Of a stretch of 64,000 bases of DNA, positions 50,901 through 53,144 are shown one piece after another. The stretch comes from Siphonodentalium dalli. Its lineage: Eukaryota; Mollusca; Scaphopoda; Gadilida; Siphonodentaliidae. The DNA is taken from assembly GCA_032622095.1 (NCBI GenBank), contig CP136067.1, forward strand, positions 46,793,549 to 46,857,548. Reading direction: 5' to 3'. Position numbers and translations under genes: made by a program. Numbering within the stretch: position 1 is the first letter of the stretch; each line of letters opens with the position of its first letter. The notes under the pieces are model-generated. The model made no database searches. It was not told the DNA's origin and saw only the letters and a program-made list of their open reading frames with translations.

Positions 50901-51930
50901 AGTCGACCATAGGTCACCTCGCATATATAAGAGAATGCATTGGCCTAAAAAAAAATCTTTTTTTACCATTTTTTCTTACATTCTTTAACAATTTTATAAT
51001 TTTTAATGTGTTAAGCCAATGCATTCTCTTATATATGCGAGGCGACCTATGGTCGACTCGCATATATAAGAGAATGCATTGGCACAGGGCCGTTCTGTTG
51101 GGTAAAGGGTTAATTTGCAGAAGATAAAATGCATAATCGCAGTGACTAATGGGTGCATGAACATCACCAACTCAACTGGGGAACTTCAATCTGATCCTAA
51201 CTAAGTCTCCAATAGCATTTGAGGCCTCAGCAGAATTTTTAGTTTCCCAGAGGGTGAATTTGGTGACGCTACATTTACCTTATGCAGTCCTTTCCATTGC
51301 AGCAGACAGGAGTGATTGCTCTTGCACCCTATGCACTCGCAATTTTTAATTCACGGGTAATAAAATTTGCACTTGTCCCACTTGTCAAAATGTTCATGGT
51401 CACTTTAATCGTTGATTCAATATTGAACTATTTGAAGGTATATTTAGAACCTTTCCCATCTCAGTTAAATTATGGGCATGTGAAATGTAACTGGACATAG
51501 GTCTATCCCACATTGACATTTTATTTGAGCAAACCCAACATACGATTATATTACGGGCGCAAATACACCTGTCTTCTGAATCGCGATAGCAAATAAGTGC
51601 TCTCGCTGTGTTTTCCTTATGGGAAGGACTGCCTCTGGGGACCTCATTCTGCAAATGACAGACACACTATTTCAAGGCATGTATGTTAATCAATTCATTA
51701 TACTAGTTTACTGTTTTTACCATAGGTCGTTCACTGCATAATTTCTATTCCATCCAGCACTGCTACTATCATTGGTCAGAAATATGAACATATCTCTTTG
51801 GATTGGTCTCAACGACATGAGAACAAGTGGGAAATTTGAGTGGTATGACAACTCTGAGGCCAAAGTGTATAACAACTGGTTACCGGGACAACCAACACAG
51901 ATGACCCATATCTTACACAGTGACCCAGAG
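8091..51930 (+). CDS. Multi-CTLD lectin gene with a double-ShKT exon, partial at both ends
   Basis: Twenty-two exons, listed separately, chain with matching phases into about 2.9 kb of coding sequence: Thr/Pro linker, CTLD1, linker, CTLD2 (interrupted by the ShKT exon), CTLD3, CTLD4, linker, CTLD5 and CTLD6 without its end. Each CTLD shows the WIG/WLG core, and CTLD1-5 have the canonical disulfide cysteines. This array resembles mannose-receptor-like or secreted multi-lectin proteins, which bind glycans or other ligands outside the cell. No ricin-type or fibronectin II domain was seen. Only CTLD4 has a near-canonical sugar motif (EPD with WLD), so most domains probably do not bind sugar in the classical calcium-dependent way. 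Start, signal peptide, membrane anchor and stop are not identified. Two adjacent genes or a partly decayed gene cannot be excluded. Confidence 0.85.
8290..8745. mobile_element. TIR element, about 450 bp (family with TACGTCTC ends)
   Basis: Left end TATCGGAATTACGTCTCTAG and right end TAGAGACGTAATTCCGATAT form inverted termini. The interior contains GGAATGCACTCCATAT and TGACAATT stretches that reappear, inverted and interrupted, at 33.87-34.96 kb. No coding capacity. Confidence 0.7.
9128..10140. mobile_element. 1.0-kb element packed with the self-complementary word TTAGCTAA
   Basis: Terminal inverted repeat CCCCTACCAAAA (9128-9139) and TTTTGGTAGGGG (10129-10140). Between them TTAGCTAA and one-base variants (TTAGCTAG, CTAGCTAA, TTAGTTAA) occur dozens of times at irregular spacing. 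A short unrelated centre lies at about 9485-9610. It sits in the intron before the first CTLD exon and has no reading frame. Confidence 0.75.
10208..10375 (+). CDS. CTLD1 exon a
   Basis: Phase 1-1, 168 nt, between TATTTCAG and donor CACAG|GTTTGT. It encodes the N-terminal cysteine pair (ECGAFW...HYC), the helix segment TWLEARSNCRKRGGDLLSI and an EQNYLT end, typical of the first half of a C-type lectin domain. Confidence 0.9.
10480..10870 (+). repeat. Dispersed repeat with CAGCCATCTTGGAT motif
   Basis: Contains ACATGGCTGCCTGCAGCCAT and AATTTGAATCCATTGGCACA, with a second diverged internal copy near 10845. The same repeat recurs at about 23700-23930. Frames at 10532-10904 come from this repeat. 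Confidence 0.65.
11107..11226 (+). CDS. CTLD1 exon b
   Basis: Phase 1-1, 120 nt, acceptor TTTCACAG and donor CAGA|GTATGA. It encodes GFWIGAND, the WIG core, then WTWSDGAPFSYVNW. The usual EPN/QPD sugar-selectivity motif is absent. Confidence 0.9.
11985..12200 (+). repeat. Dispersed GTCC-family repeat, degenerate copy
   Basis: Starts like TATACGCCTGTTGTTAATAA and has CTGTCCATCTGTCTGTCC. Related to copies at 23.1 and 39.1 kb but more eroded. Confidence 0.55.
12389..12502 (+). CDS. CTLD1 exon c
   Basis: Phase 1-1, 114 nt, from AATTCCAG to CTAG|GTAATT. It encodes VDDCAVMVV...WAAIPCDN..SYICKK, supplying the last two disulfide bonds of CTLD1. A WND-type calcium site is not recognisable. Confidence 0.9.
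12512..12724. mobile_element. Palindromic MITE (family A), complete
   Basis: CAGTAATGCTCTAA to its mirror AGCATTACTG, flanked by TA on each side. The left edge lies only 8 bp after the CTLD1 exon c donor. Arms are nearly identical, so the RNA would fold as one long hairpin. Confidence 0.92.
13092..14695. mobile_element. Palindromic MITE (family A), split by a hAT element
   Basis: Left fragment 13092-13107 (CAGTAATGCCCTAATT) and right fragment 14493-14695 (starting CCTAATTAATCGAC) are one copy opened by the hAT insertion at 13108-14492. Seven bases, CCTAATT, are duplicated on each side. Confidence 0.85.
13108..14492. mobile_element. Non-autonomous hAT-type element (hAT-1)
   Basis: Begins CAGGGTTTCCGCC and ends GGCGGAAACCCTG (13-bp TIR), flanked by CCTAATT duplications. 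It is 1385 bp with no transposase frame. The left end is homologous to the right end of hAT-2 (6583-7619), which places the two in opposite orientations. A G-tract lies at about 13855-13868. Confidence 0.88.
15094..15491. mobile_element. TTAA-flanked MITE with two nested hairpins (type a)
   Basis: Bounded by TTAACCCTTTACCCAACA and the mirror TGTTGGGTAAAGGGTTAA. TTAA targets with CCC ends fit piggyBac-type elements. Inside, two copies of a palindromic core (GCCAATGCATTCTCTTATAT ... ) lie at 15246-15312 and 15394-15470. Similar copies occur at 31467, 44295, 45749 and 50724. Confidence 0.85.
15561..15608 (+). CDS. Linker exon between CTLD1 and CTLD2
   Basis: 48-nt phase 1-1 exon between TTTTCCTCAG and CCAG|GTATCA. 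It encodes a short Thr/Pro-rich spacer with TTTEAPTTVKVP, comparable to the 8091 linker. Confidence 0.7.
15667..15761. mobile_element. Palindromic MITE (family A), half copy
   Basis: Only the right arm and right TIR (GGGCATTACTG) remain, with scattered substitutions. Confidence 0.75.
16290..16480. mobile_element. Degenerate TTAA-type hairpin element (type c)
   Basis: Two hairpin arms with ATATATAAGAGAATNCA and a CTCCCATCATGAAAGG end match type c copies at 21205 and 31863. The left terminus is unclear. Confidence 0.55.
16506..16709 (+). repeat. Four tandem 51-bp copies spanning a splice acceptor and exon head
   Basis: Units start at 16506, 16557, 16608 and 16659. Each holds TTTCAG followed by a stretch matching the first 25-30 bases of CTLD2 exon a (AAGATACTGGGTTGTGATCC). 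In the first three units the copied exon reads into TAA after Pro-Val in the CTLD2 frame. The fourth reads Pro-Gly-Trp and stays open. The duplication therefore multiplies a 3' splice site. Confidence 0.9.
16678..16857 (+). CDS. CTLD2 exon a
   Basis: Phase 1-1, 180 nt, using the most 3' of four duplicated acceptors, the only one giving an open frame. It encodes GCDPGWIEFGQKC, TWSAARAHCQEDGGDLATI and a VESHLPK end. Donor AAAGG|GTCAGT. Confidence 0.9.
16920..17060 (+). repeat. Dispersed repeat (GGCTATGCAAA...CAATTTCCCA)
   Basis: Matches a segment at about 41705-41850 and a shorter part near 46325. It is intronic and shows no boundaries or coding capacity. Confidence 0.5.
17505..17950. repeat. 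Array of the self-complementary word TTCATGAA
   Basis: TTCATGAA and close variants (TTCAAGAA, TTCATGAT) recur at irregular spacing for about 450 bp, ending CGCCTGGGATAT. The style matches the TTAGCTAA array at 9.1-10.1 kb, but the word differs. The left terminus is not clear. Confidence 0.7.
18108..18565. mobile_element. TIR element, about 460 bp
   Basis: Ends ACAGAACACAAC and GTTGTGTTCTGT, with further inverted similarity (CTTTTATCGAA / TTCGATAAAAG). The interior has GAGGTAAAACTCGAACCTCC and TCGTTTTACTATCGCG, a weak inner palindrome. No transposase. Confidence 0.7.
18839..18998. mobile_element. 160-bp hairpin element
   Basis: Arms ATTATACAATGTTGTGTACA and the reverse complement (18970-18998) enclose a smaller palindrome around GACGCGTAGCGTC. 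Only one clear copy was seen in the window. Confidence 0.7.
19327..19785. mobile_element. Two-hairpin MITE (family C)
   Basis: Family C has ends resembling AAGCCTTGAAATAGTGTGTC or TGCCTGTCATTTGCAGAATG and carries a hairpin near each end made of GGTGAATTTAGTGAT and its mirror. About 200-300 bp lie between the hairpins. This copy is complete but diverged. Confidence 0.75.
19803..20048 (+). CDS. Double ShKT-domain exon inside the CTLD2-splitting intron
   Basis: 246 nt, phase 1-1, between a strong acceptor (TTTTCCTTTCCAG) and donor TTTAG|GTAAGA. The 82 codons encode two consecutive ShKT domains of six cysteines each. Both follow the pattern C...C..WA..GEC.KNP.WM...C.KSC..C (WAAHGECDKNPIWM, WAQLGECQKNPRWM). 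ShKT domains occur in metalloproteases, lectins, oxidases and other secreted animal proteins, as well as in anemone peptides. At the positions of the toxin Lys-Tyr pair these have Ile-Trp and Arg-Trp, so toxin-like channel block is not implied. Inclusion would separate the two halves of CTLD2; skipping leaves it intact. An alternative cassette is the simplest view. Confidence 0.88.
20049..20757. other. Intron, nothing recognised
   Basis: AT-rich intronic sequence without a recognisable exon or repeat boundary. Confidence 0.4.
20758..20824. repeat. Short hairpin, copy 1
   Basis: GGAAATGTTCAGATAATAAG and its reverse complement are separated by a few bases. The same hairpin recurs at 43448-43517, which implies a small mobile or amplified unit. 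Confidence 0.75.
21205..21465. mobile_element. TTAA-flanked hairpin MITE (type c)
   Basis: From TTAACCCTTCAATGACTGG to CATGATGAAAGGGTTAA, with two copies of the GCATTCTCTTATATAT hairpin core. The interior matches type a, while the outer 50-60 bp differ. Confidence 0.8.
21529..21686 (+). CDS. CTLD2 exon b
   Basis: Enters in phase 1 (TATTCCAG) and leaves in phase 0 (CTCGCT|GTATGT). It encodes TYWIGLNDL, FEWSDGSPVTYTRW and QPK with QDCVEF. QPK stands where QPD or EPN would select sugar. It joins in phase to exon a or to the ShKT exon. Confidence 0.9.
21701..21915. mobile_element. TTAA-flanked palindromic MITE (type b)
   Basis: A nearly perfect 215-bp palindrome from TTAACCCTTTCAGTGCC to its mirror, centred on GAGCTCTTAGAGCTC. 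It begins 15 bp after the CTLD2 exon b donor. The ends are shared with the 30103-31128 and 35607-35865 copies, but the inside is different. Confidence 0.9.
21960..22350 (+). repeat. Dispersed repeat with TCCGAGCTTGTATTCC
   Basis: Two diverged tandem units contain GTCCGAG(C/T)TT(G/T)TATTCC, TTTCGGTCAATTTTTG and GGAGTTATCCC. Another copy lies at about 27157-27270. Confidence 0.6.
23111..23360 (+). repeat. Dispersed GTCC-family repeat ending at an exon acceptor
   Basis: Begins TTATACCCCTCTTTTAAAAA and carries GTCCATCTGTCTG, CTCGGATCTCAATCTAATTT and TTCTAGAGTTATTGATCTTT. Its last bases, TTTGTTTATCTTTT, are the pyrimidine tract of the exon at 23363. Confidence 0.75.
23363..23479 (+). CDS. CTLD2 exon c and start of CTLD3
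   Basis: Phase 0-0, 117 nt. It encodes GRWNDVTCGKQLVAGFICNK (WND present), then a spacer with two N-glycosylation sequons (NVT and the overlapping context) and FCGE, the first cysteine of CTLD3. Donor GGAGAA|GTGAGT. Confidence 0.88.
23533..23690. mobile_element. TTAA-type hairpin element (type c), damaged
   Basis: Starts TTAACCTTTTTCTTGATGGG and has one hairpin core at 23581-23650. The right end is not a clean mirror. Confidence 0.65.
23690..23935 (+). repeat. Dispersed repeat, second copy of 10480-10870
   Basis: Contains ATGGCTGCCAGAAGCCATCT and AATTTGAATCCATTGGCACA, like the 10.5 kb copy. Confidence 0.65.
23940..25145. other. Intron, nothing firm
   Basis: Includes a TAGGCATGCCGCGATT stretch near 23945 that recalls hAT termini, but no partner end was found. 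The 117-codon minus frame at 24588-24941 shows no domain. Confidence 0.35.
25148..25360. mobile_element. Palindromic MITE (family A), complete
   Basis: CAGTAATGCCCTAAG to GGGCATTACTG with full arms centred on CTCTCCTCGAGAG. The left flank is TT rather than TA. Confidence 0.92.
25478..25593 (+). CDS. CTLD3 exon a
   Basis: Phase 0 to 2, 116 nt, TTTTGCAG to GACAG|GTATGT. It encodes GYGSSCFSI, PWKQARLFCDGMNSTLAII. The pattern matches the helix-1 to helix-2 part of a CTLD. Confidence 0.88.
26479..26624 (+). CDS. CTLD3 exon b
   Basis: Phase 2 to 1, 146 nt, ACTTCAG to ATAG|GTACTT. It encodes DDFWIGMTD and AWVDGSVVTFTHW. There is no EPN or QPD motif. Confidence 0.88.
26732..26944. mobile_element. 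Palindromic MITE (family A), complete
   Basis: TA-flanked CAGTAATGCTCTAATT to AGCATTACTG, centred on AGCTCTTGTCGAGAGC. It lies 107 bp after the CTLD3 exon b donor. Confidence 0.92.
27157..27270 (+). repeat. Dispersed repeat with TCCGAGCTTGTATTCC
   Basis: A shorter copy of the 21960-22350 repeat, with CTACATTTTCCGGTCAAT. Confidence 0.55.
27671..27873 (+). CDS. CTLD3 exon c and start of CTLD4
   Basis: Phase 1 to 0, 203 nt, ATTTACAG to TACAAG|GTAGGT. It encodes IICTSVQ, VGLWSRYDCMKPKAFICER, an acidic spacer, then SCPEGYHDYMGYCYK, the opening of CTLD4. An inner AG at 27718-27719 could act as an alternative acceptor. Confidence 0.85.
28040..29381 (-). mobile_element. pogo/Tc1-like non-autonomous element
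   Basis: Ends CCGTACTGACCCG and CGGGTCAGTACGG, flanked by TA on both sides. The element is 1342 bp. GGGCTTAAAC motifs repeat near both ends. On the minus strand, the frame at 28459-28839 begins with a segment containing RQRYSLETKIKVID, which resembles the start of the CENP-B/pogo N-terminal helix-turn-helix. The rest of a transposase is missing. The call rests on that motif plus the TA flanks. Confidence 0.6.
29412..29864. mobile_element. TTAA-type hairpin element (type c) with an inserted repeat
   Basis: Left end TTAACACTTTGATGATGGG. Hairpin arms at 29458-29525 and 29558-29600 and a lone arm at 29797-29820 carry the usual core. The right terminus is mutated (GCTAA instead of GTTAA). The repeat at 29606-29786 interrupts it. 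Confidence 0.6.
29606..29786 (+). repeat. Dispersed repeat (ATTAGGCCAAA...), copy 1
   Basis: Contains CATTGAATAAAAAG, TTAGGCCTTTTT and AGATATGTGTTGGATATTAG. A second copy lies at 37186-37395. The size and A-rich inside suggest a SINE or small DNA element, but termini are unclear. Confidence 0.65.
30103..31128. mobile_element. Expanded TTAA-type hairpin cluster (type b)
   Basis: Outer ends TTAACCCTTTCAGTGCC (30103) and its mirror (31128). Inside are five or more palindromic cores (30148, 30391, 30557, 30781, 31010) joined by alternating AT-rich arms, GTTAAAGAATATAAGAAAAA and the reverse complement. A segment of about 400 bp starting near 30050 is repeated at about 30453. The peptides read from this region are translations of the palindrome. 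Confidence 0.8.
31312..31445 (+). CDS. CTLD4 exon a
   Basis: Phase 0 to 2, 134 nt, TTATTATAG to TTGG|GTAAAG. It encodes LTWDEATDFCEQRGAFLASI and EGNSYIKNKV, a typical first CTLD half. Confidence 0.9.
31467..31866. mobile_element. TTAA-flanked MITE with two nested hairpins (type a)
   Basis: Inverted relative to 15094-15491, with the same TTAACCCTTTACCCAAC ends and two cores. It starts 22 bp after the CTLD4 exon a donor and ends on a TTAA used also by the next element. Confidence 0.88.
31863..32112. mobile_element. TTAA-flanked hairpin MITE (type c)
   Basis: TTAACCCTCTCATGATGGG to CATGGAAGGGTTAA with two cores. Its first TTAA is the last TTAA of the preceding element. Confidence 0.85.
32246..32459. 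mobile_element. Palindromic MITE (family A), complete
   Basis: CAGTAATGCCCTAAATAATC to GGGCATTACTG, with several mismatches between the arms near the centre. Confidence 0.92.
32544..32596 (+). CDS. CTLD4 exon b (53 nt)
   Basis: Phase 2 to 1, from TTTTGCAG to AAAAAG|GTAGTA. It encodes RGAFWIGLSQRSNEK, the WIG core strand. Too short to show as a long reading frame, it is recognised by motif, splice sites and phase. Confidence 0.85.
33471..33722. mobile_element. Compact two-hairpin MITE (family C)
   Basis: AAGCCTTGAAATGGTGTGTT to CACTATTTCAAGGCTT with two adjacent hairpins and almost no spacer. It is the shortest family C copy here. Confidence 0.85.
34146..34293. repeat. Palindromic insert
   Basis: Arms AGGTATCTCACACTCGTCC and, inverted, ACTCATGTGAGATCCT, with ATTTATCAACCTCG / CGGTTGATAAAT inside. 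Confidence 0.65.
34586..34808. mobile_element. Palindromic MITE (family A) with a small insertion
   Basis: TA-flanked CAGTAATGCTCTAAG to GGGCATTACTG. Eleven extra bases (CTTAACGAGA region near 34612) break the left arm. Confidence 0.9.
35001..35254. mobile_element. Palindromic MITE (family A) with a duplicated arm segment
   Basis: Complete termini. The segment with GAGAGCTTTCTGATGAATGG is present twice on the right side, lengthening the copy by about 40 bp. Confidence 0.9.
35297..35464 (+). CDS. CTLD4 exon c
   Basis: Phase 1-1, 168 nt, TTTTCAG to CGAG|GTACAC. It encodes HQWVDGTASNYRAWRRGEPD, MEECTQISSDD and MWLDSNC...LICK. EPD and WLD occupy the EPN and WND positions, so this is the domain most likely to coordinate calcium and sugar. 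Confidence 0.9.
35468..35552. mobile_element. Palindromic MITE (family A), left arm only, touching a splice donor
   Basis: CACTAATGTCCTAAATAATC begins 3 bp into the intron. The flanking TA and first TIR bases form donor positions +2 to +6. Confidence 0.8.
35607..35865. mobile_element. TTAA-flanked hairpin MITE (type b)
   Basis: TTAACCCTTTGAGTGCCAG to CTGGCACTCAAAGGGTTAA. It has one core hairpin at 35744-35820 and one AT-rich arm like those at 30.3 kb. Confidence 0.85.
36045..36259. mobile_element. Palindromic MITE (family A), complete
   Basis: TA-flanked, centred on CTCTCGATGAGAGC, with several arm mismatches. Confidence 0.9.
36544..36582 (+). CDS. Linker exon between CTLD4 and CTLD5 (39 nt)
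   Basis: Phase 1-1, TTTTCAG to CCAG|GTAAGT. It encodes LQLLTNVNKTEP with one N-glycosylation sequon (NKT). Recognised only by strong splice sites and phase, so less certain. Confidence 0.6.
36706..37070. mobile_element. Two-hairpin MITE (family C), right end lost
   Basis: Left hairpin at 36743-36836 is complete, but the right hairpin stops after GATGATGCTTGCCC. Confidence 0.65.
37186..37395 (+). repeat. Dispersed repeat (ATTAGGCCAAA...), copy 2
   Basis: Second copy of 29606-29786, with a long A run near 37310-37332. Confidence 0.65.
37960..38215 (+). repeat. Candidate LINE/SINE 3' tail ending in (CA)n(CATA)n
   Basis: Contains AAATTTGAGTCGGATCGGT twice and ends in ACACACAC then repeated CATA. 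A conserved segment followed by a microsatellite is typical of some RTE-like retroposon ends. A similar AAATTTAGTTGAAATTGGTC plus CAGACAGATGGACAG tail occurs at 40.40-40.50 kb. Confidence 0.5.
38545..38923. mobile_element. Two-hairpin MITE (family C), left end damaged
   Basis: Spacer and right hairpin (38804-38895) are intact. The left hairpin begins mid-arm at GGGCTAGCATCACC. Confidence 0.7.
38949..38986. repeat. (TAAC)n microsatellite
   Basis: About nine perfect or near-perfect ACTA/TAAC units. Confidence 0.85.
39093..39330 (+). repeat. Dispersed GTCC-family repeat ending near an exon acceptor
   Basis: Starts ATACCCCCTTTTAAAAAAAA, then GGGGGGTATACTG, CTCGGATCTCAATGAAATTT and TTCTAGAGTTATTCATCTTT. 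It ends within 25 bp of the exon at 39353. Confidence 0.75.
39353..39531 (+). CDS. CTLD5 exon a
   Basis: Phase 1 to 0, 179 nt, ATACACAG to AGCATT|GTAAGT. It encodes FCDNDKNWKLYNDSC, SWFGARTYCMDNSGNLVSIM and KEENNFVTSI. Confidence 0.9.
39550..39649. mobile_element. Palindromic MITE (family A), left arm only
   Basis: TA-flanked CAGTAATGCCATAAATAATC begins 17-18 bp after the CTLD5 exon a donor. The copy stops at the hairpin centre. Confidence 0.85.
40083..40256 (+). repeat. 56-bp tandem repeat, three copies
   Basis: Units start with TGTTCTGATTGATGACATGG at 40083, 40139 and 40195 and are nearly identical. Confidence 0.9.
40674..41655 (-). pseudogene. 5'-truncated Penelope-like element: RT end plus GIY-YIG endonuclease
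   Basis: An open frame of over 310 codons runs leftward to a TGA at 40674-40676. It starts in the C-terminal part of a reverse transcriptase (HPSIKFTSE then LPFLDVLV). Near its middle is CGTCNYL, a cysteine cluster. Then comes IIYCIVCHGCSESYIGETG with LRERTRIH, the GIY-YIG nuclease motif. Penelope-like elements are retroelements that combine these parts to copy RNA and nick targets. The upstream RT palm is missing, and the frame ends abruptly at a (TA)n tract near 41655, so the copy is dead on arrival. The reading frame itself is intact, suggesting recent insertion. Confidence 0.9.
42120..42570 (+). repeat. Two tandem units of a GTCCGTCC-type repeat
   Basis: CATAACTTTGGTTTCNCTA, AATTCAGTTGAT(C/A)TTTGG, GACCAGCCGGGGGGACAAGA and GAGTTACGCCCCTTTTTGG occur twice, about 175 bp apart. 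A GTCCGTCCGTCC tract precedes them. Confidence 0.8.
42824..42888 (+). CDS. CTLD5 exon b (65 nt)
   Basis: Phase 0 to 2, CTCATTCAG to TATAA|GTAAGT. It encodes VPDRYWLGLNQLQPGDYK, with WLG in place of WIG. Too short to show as a long reading frame. Confidence 0.85.
42989..43419. mobile_element. Two-hairpin MITE (family C), complete
   Basis: AAGCCTGATTATAACGTATG to CACAAAACTCAGGCTT with hairpins at 43023-43112 and 43334-43390. Confidence 0.75.
43448..43517. repeat. Short hairpin, copy 2
   Basis: Same hairpin as 20758-20824 (GGAAATGTTCAGATAATAAG arm) with a different loop. Confidence 0.75.
44295..44537. mobile_element. TTAA-flanked hairpin MITE (type a), single core
   Basis: TTAACCCTTTACCCAACA to GTTGGGTAAAGGGTTAA. 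It retains only one hairpin core and is therefore about 150 bp shorter than 15094-15491. Confidence 0.88.
45132..45579. mobile_element. Two-hairpin MITE (family C), complete
   Basis: CAAGCCTGAATTTAGTGTGT to CACACTAAATTCAAACCTG with about 190 bp between the hairpins. Confidence 0.8.
45639..45736 (+). CDS. CTLD5 exon c
   Basis: Phase 2 to 1, 98 nt, TTTACAG to GCATG|GTAAGA. It encodes WSDGTAMNFTNIISD with an NFT sequon and FGPRKCVSVFKH. No EPN or QPD motif. Confidence 0.88.
45749..46148. mobile_element. TTAA-flanked MITE with two nested hairpins (type a)
   Basis: Nearly the same as 31467-31866 in sequence and orientation. It starts 13 bp after the CTLD5 exon c donor. Confidence 0.9.
46400..46880 (+). 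repeat. Tandem units of the GTCC-family repeat
   Basis: Three diverged units of GTTCAAT(C/T)...TTCTAGAGTT and GGTATGGATGTTCA. Apparent frames here, including the start of the frame running into 47045, are repeat-derived. Confidence 0.65.
47045..47194 (+). CDS. CTLD5 exon d and start of CTLD6
   Basis: Phase 1-1, 150 nt, TTTCATAG to TTAG|GTGAGG. It encodes TWNYNHCDSQLGYVCKR, a Ser/Pro/Gln-rich spacer, then GGCPDGFTPL, the opening of CTLD6. Confidence 0.88.
47497..47616 (+). CDS. CTLD6 exon a
   Basis: Phase 1-1, 120 nt, TTTTGCAG to CAAG|GTAAGC. It encodes SYCFLLST, TWTQSSEKCASYGSTFSLA and SISSRREQ. Confidence 0.85.
47835..48180 (+). repeat. Dispersed GTCC-family repeat
   Basis: GTGGGTATACTGGATT, CCATCTGTCCGAGCAGATAT, then GATCTGCTATGGATGTTCAC and TTTAGAGTTATTCATC. 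Same family as the repeat split by hAT-2. Confidence 0.65.
48290..50379. mobile_element. 2.1-kb element with TGAAATTTCA word arrays at both ends
   Basis: Ends CCCAAGAGAAAATG (left) and CATTTTCTCTTGGG (right). About 300 bp at the left end and 350 bp at the right are built from TGAAATTTCA and variants such as CACTAAAATTCCAGTGAAAT. The 1.4-kb centre has a 102-codon minus frame (48915-49223) of unknown nature and a GC-richer stretch with ACCGGTGTTGCC / CAACCGGTGTCG at 49.31-49.34 kb. Confidence 0.75.
48915..49223 (-). CDS. Small unknown frame inside the 2.1-kb element
   Basis: 102 codons, basic and rich in Lys and Phe, with a run like WFQKPVKIRHKDGKEKDYIL. I recognise no domain. It could be a remnant of an element-encoded protein or chance. 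Confidence 0.2.
   Translation of the reverse strand: MTRRTSGYFLPRSFFCFEQKSFTVRDLFQKKLEVLKVIVMNSIVKEGNRYDDVGVKNKFSFAWFQKPVKIRHKDGKEKDYILSDFLKKLPFLESEYVLFAIS
50724..51113. mobile_element. TTAA-flanked MITE with two nested hairpins (type a)
   Basis: Same orientation and structure as 15094-15491, inserted in a family C element. Confidence 0.9.
51283..51615 (-). repeat. Inverted copy of the 3540-3875 repeat
   Basis: The reverse complement carries CGTAATATAATCGTATG, ATTTAACTGAGATGGGA and AATATTGAATCAACG in the same order as the 3.5 kb copy. Confidence 0.7.
51758..51930 (+). CDS. CTLD6 exon b, last exon recognised
   Basis: Phase 1 to 0, 173 nt, TTCCATCCAG to CCAGAG|GTGATT. It encodes NISLWIGLNDM, FEWYDNSEAKVYNNW and LPGQPTQM. 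The donor is weaker than the others. The exon with the last three cysteines of CTLD6 was not found before the gap. Confidence 0.82.
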
Positions 51931-53140
51931 GTGATTATAATACATATTGACATAAAAATACCCTTTCCTCTTCCATACATGTTAACTTCTGGCAGGTCGA
52001 TTTTGGGATATTGAACTTCAAAATTCGGGAAATCTAGTTGAAATTTGGGAAATTTTTCATAGTTATTTAATATGAACTTTCTATTTTTTACTCACTTTCA
52101 ACTAAAATAATACCCTATAGCATAACAAAACTTTAATATTAAAAATTTAGCAATAAAGCTTATATTTTACCCAAAATAAATTCATATGTTTGTTTGGAAT
52201 TACCACTCGCAAAACGATTGTTTATTTCATCCGTGCTTACTTTGAATAGTCATGGCATGAATTGAAGAGAGGCCCCCAGGTGAATACCAAATATACCATT
52301 ATATACTATACCAGTATAGTCCAATTTTTTTGCAGAAACACACCAACTTCCATATCCTTCTAAATTAGCAAAATTATTCATCTCACCCAAGCTATTGCCC
52401 ATTCTATCTTAATGTCAATGAATGGCAATGGTCTTTTGACATATCCTTTTAAAAACTTTTAAAGATATCATCCATTCTATCTCATTGCCAATGAAAACCC
52501 CTATCTTTTGGAATATAACTTGACAAAATCAAAGGAAGCTAACTTGAGATATCTTACTGAAAACTTGCAAATTCTACTGGAATTTTTGGGATAAAACGGA
52601 TCAATATTCTGGGTGTCCGCCTAATATCCCAAAAAATTCTAAAAACCCAGGCTAATTAGACACCTTGTTTCCATTGAGAGAGTATTATGGCATGCAATTA
52701 CATTTGTGTTACTTTTAAGTTAGATGAATGAACTGAGGAAGCTTGGTCTTTCATTGTTTACTGAATTCGGGAGAAACTGTTTCCTGATCGAGAGATAGGG
52801 CTGAAATTTGGAGCTCCCACCTAAATCGGACAGTTAACATGTATGTCCTCTTCTGTGCTTCAGGGATCCTTGGATTCAAGGAAGGGTCCCATGAATTCAA
52901 AGACATGGAAAATCTATAAATTGCAAGGGGTAGCTTTGAAAATCTAAGCCTTGATTTCTATGACATGACAGACACTTCTATCGAGTGTAATTTAATTTTC
53001 CCCAAATTTTTTCTGAGTTTACAGTAATGCTTCCGGACTGCGATTTCAATTTTTAAGAAACACACAATGTATCCATTGTTATAATTGGTTGTATTTTGTG
53101 TCTTAGAGCAGCTTTTACCATATATTTATGTGTCTTTAAC
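51931..53140. other. No exon seen
   Basis: AT-rich, with a diverged direct repeat of TCCATTCTATCT(C/T)A(A/T)TG motifs near 52390-52490. No CTLD C-terminal motif could be read. Confidence 0.4.
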
Positions 53141-53144
53141 TCCC

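Larger units (their letters stand above)
50515..51679. mobile_element. Family C MITE enlarged by nested insertions
   Basis: Left end CAAGGCTTGAAATAGTGTGT and right end ACACACTATTTCAAGGC. A type a TTAA element (50724-51113) and an inverted copy of the 3540-3875 repeat (51283-51615) lie inside it. Confidence 0.78.
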
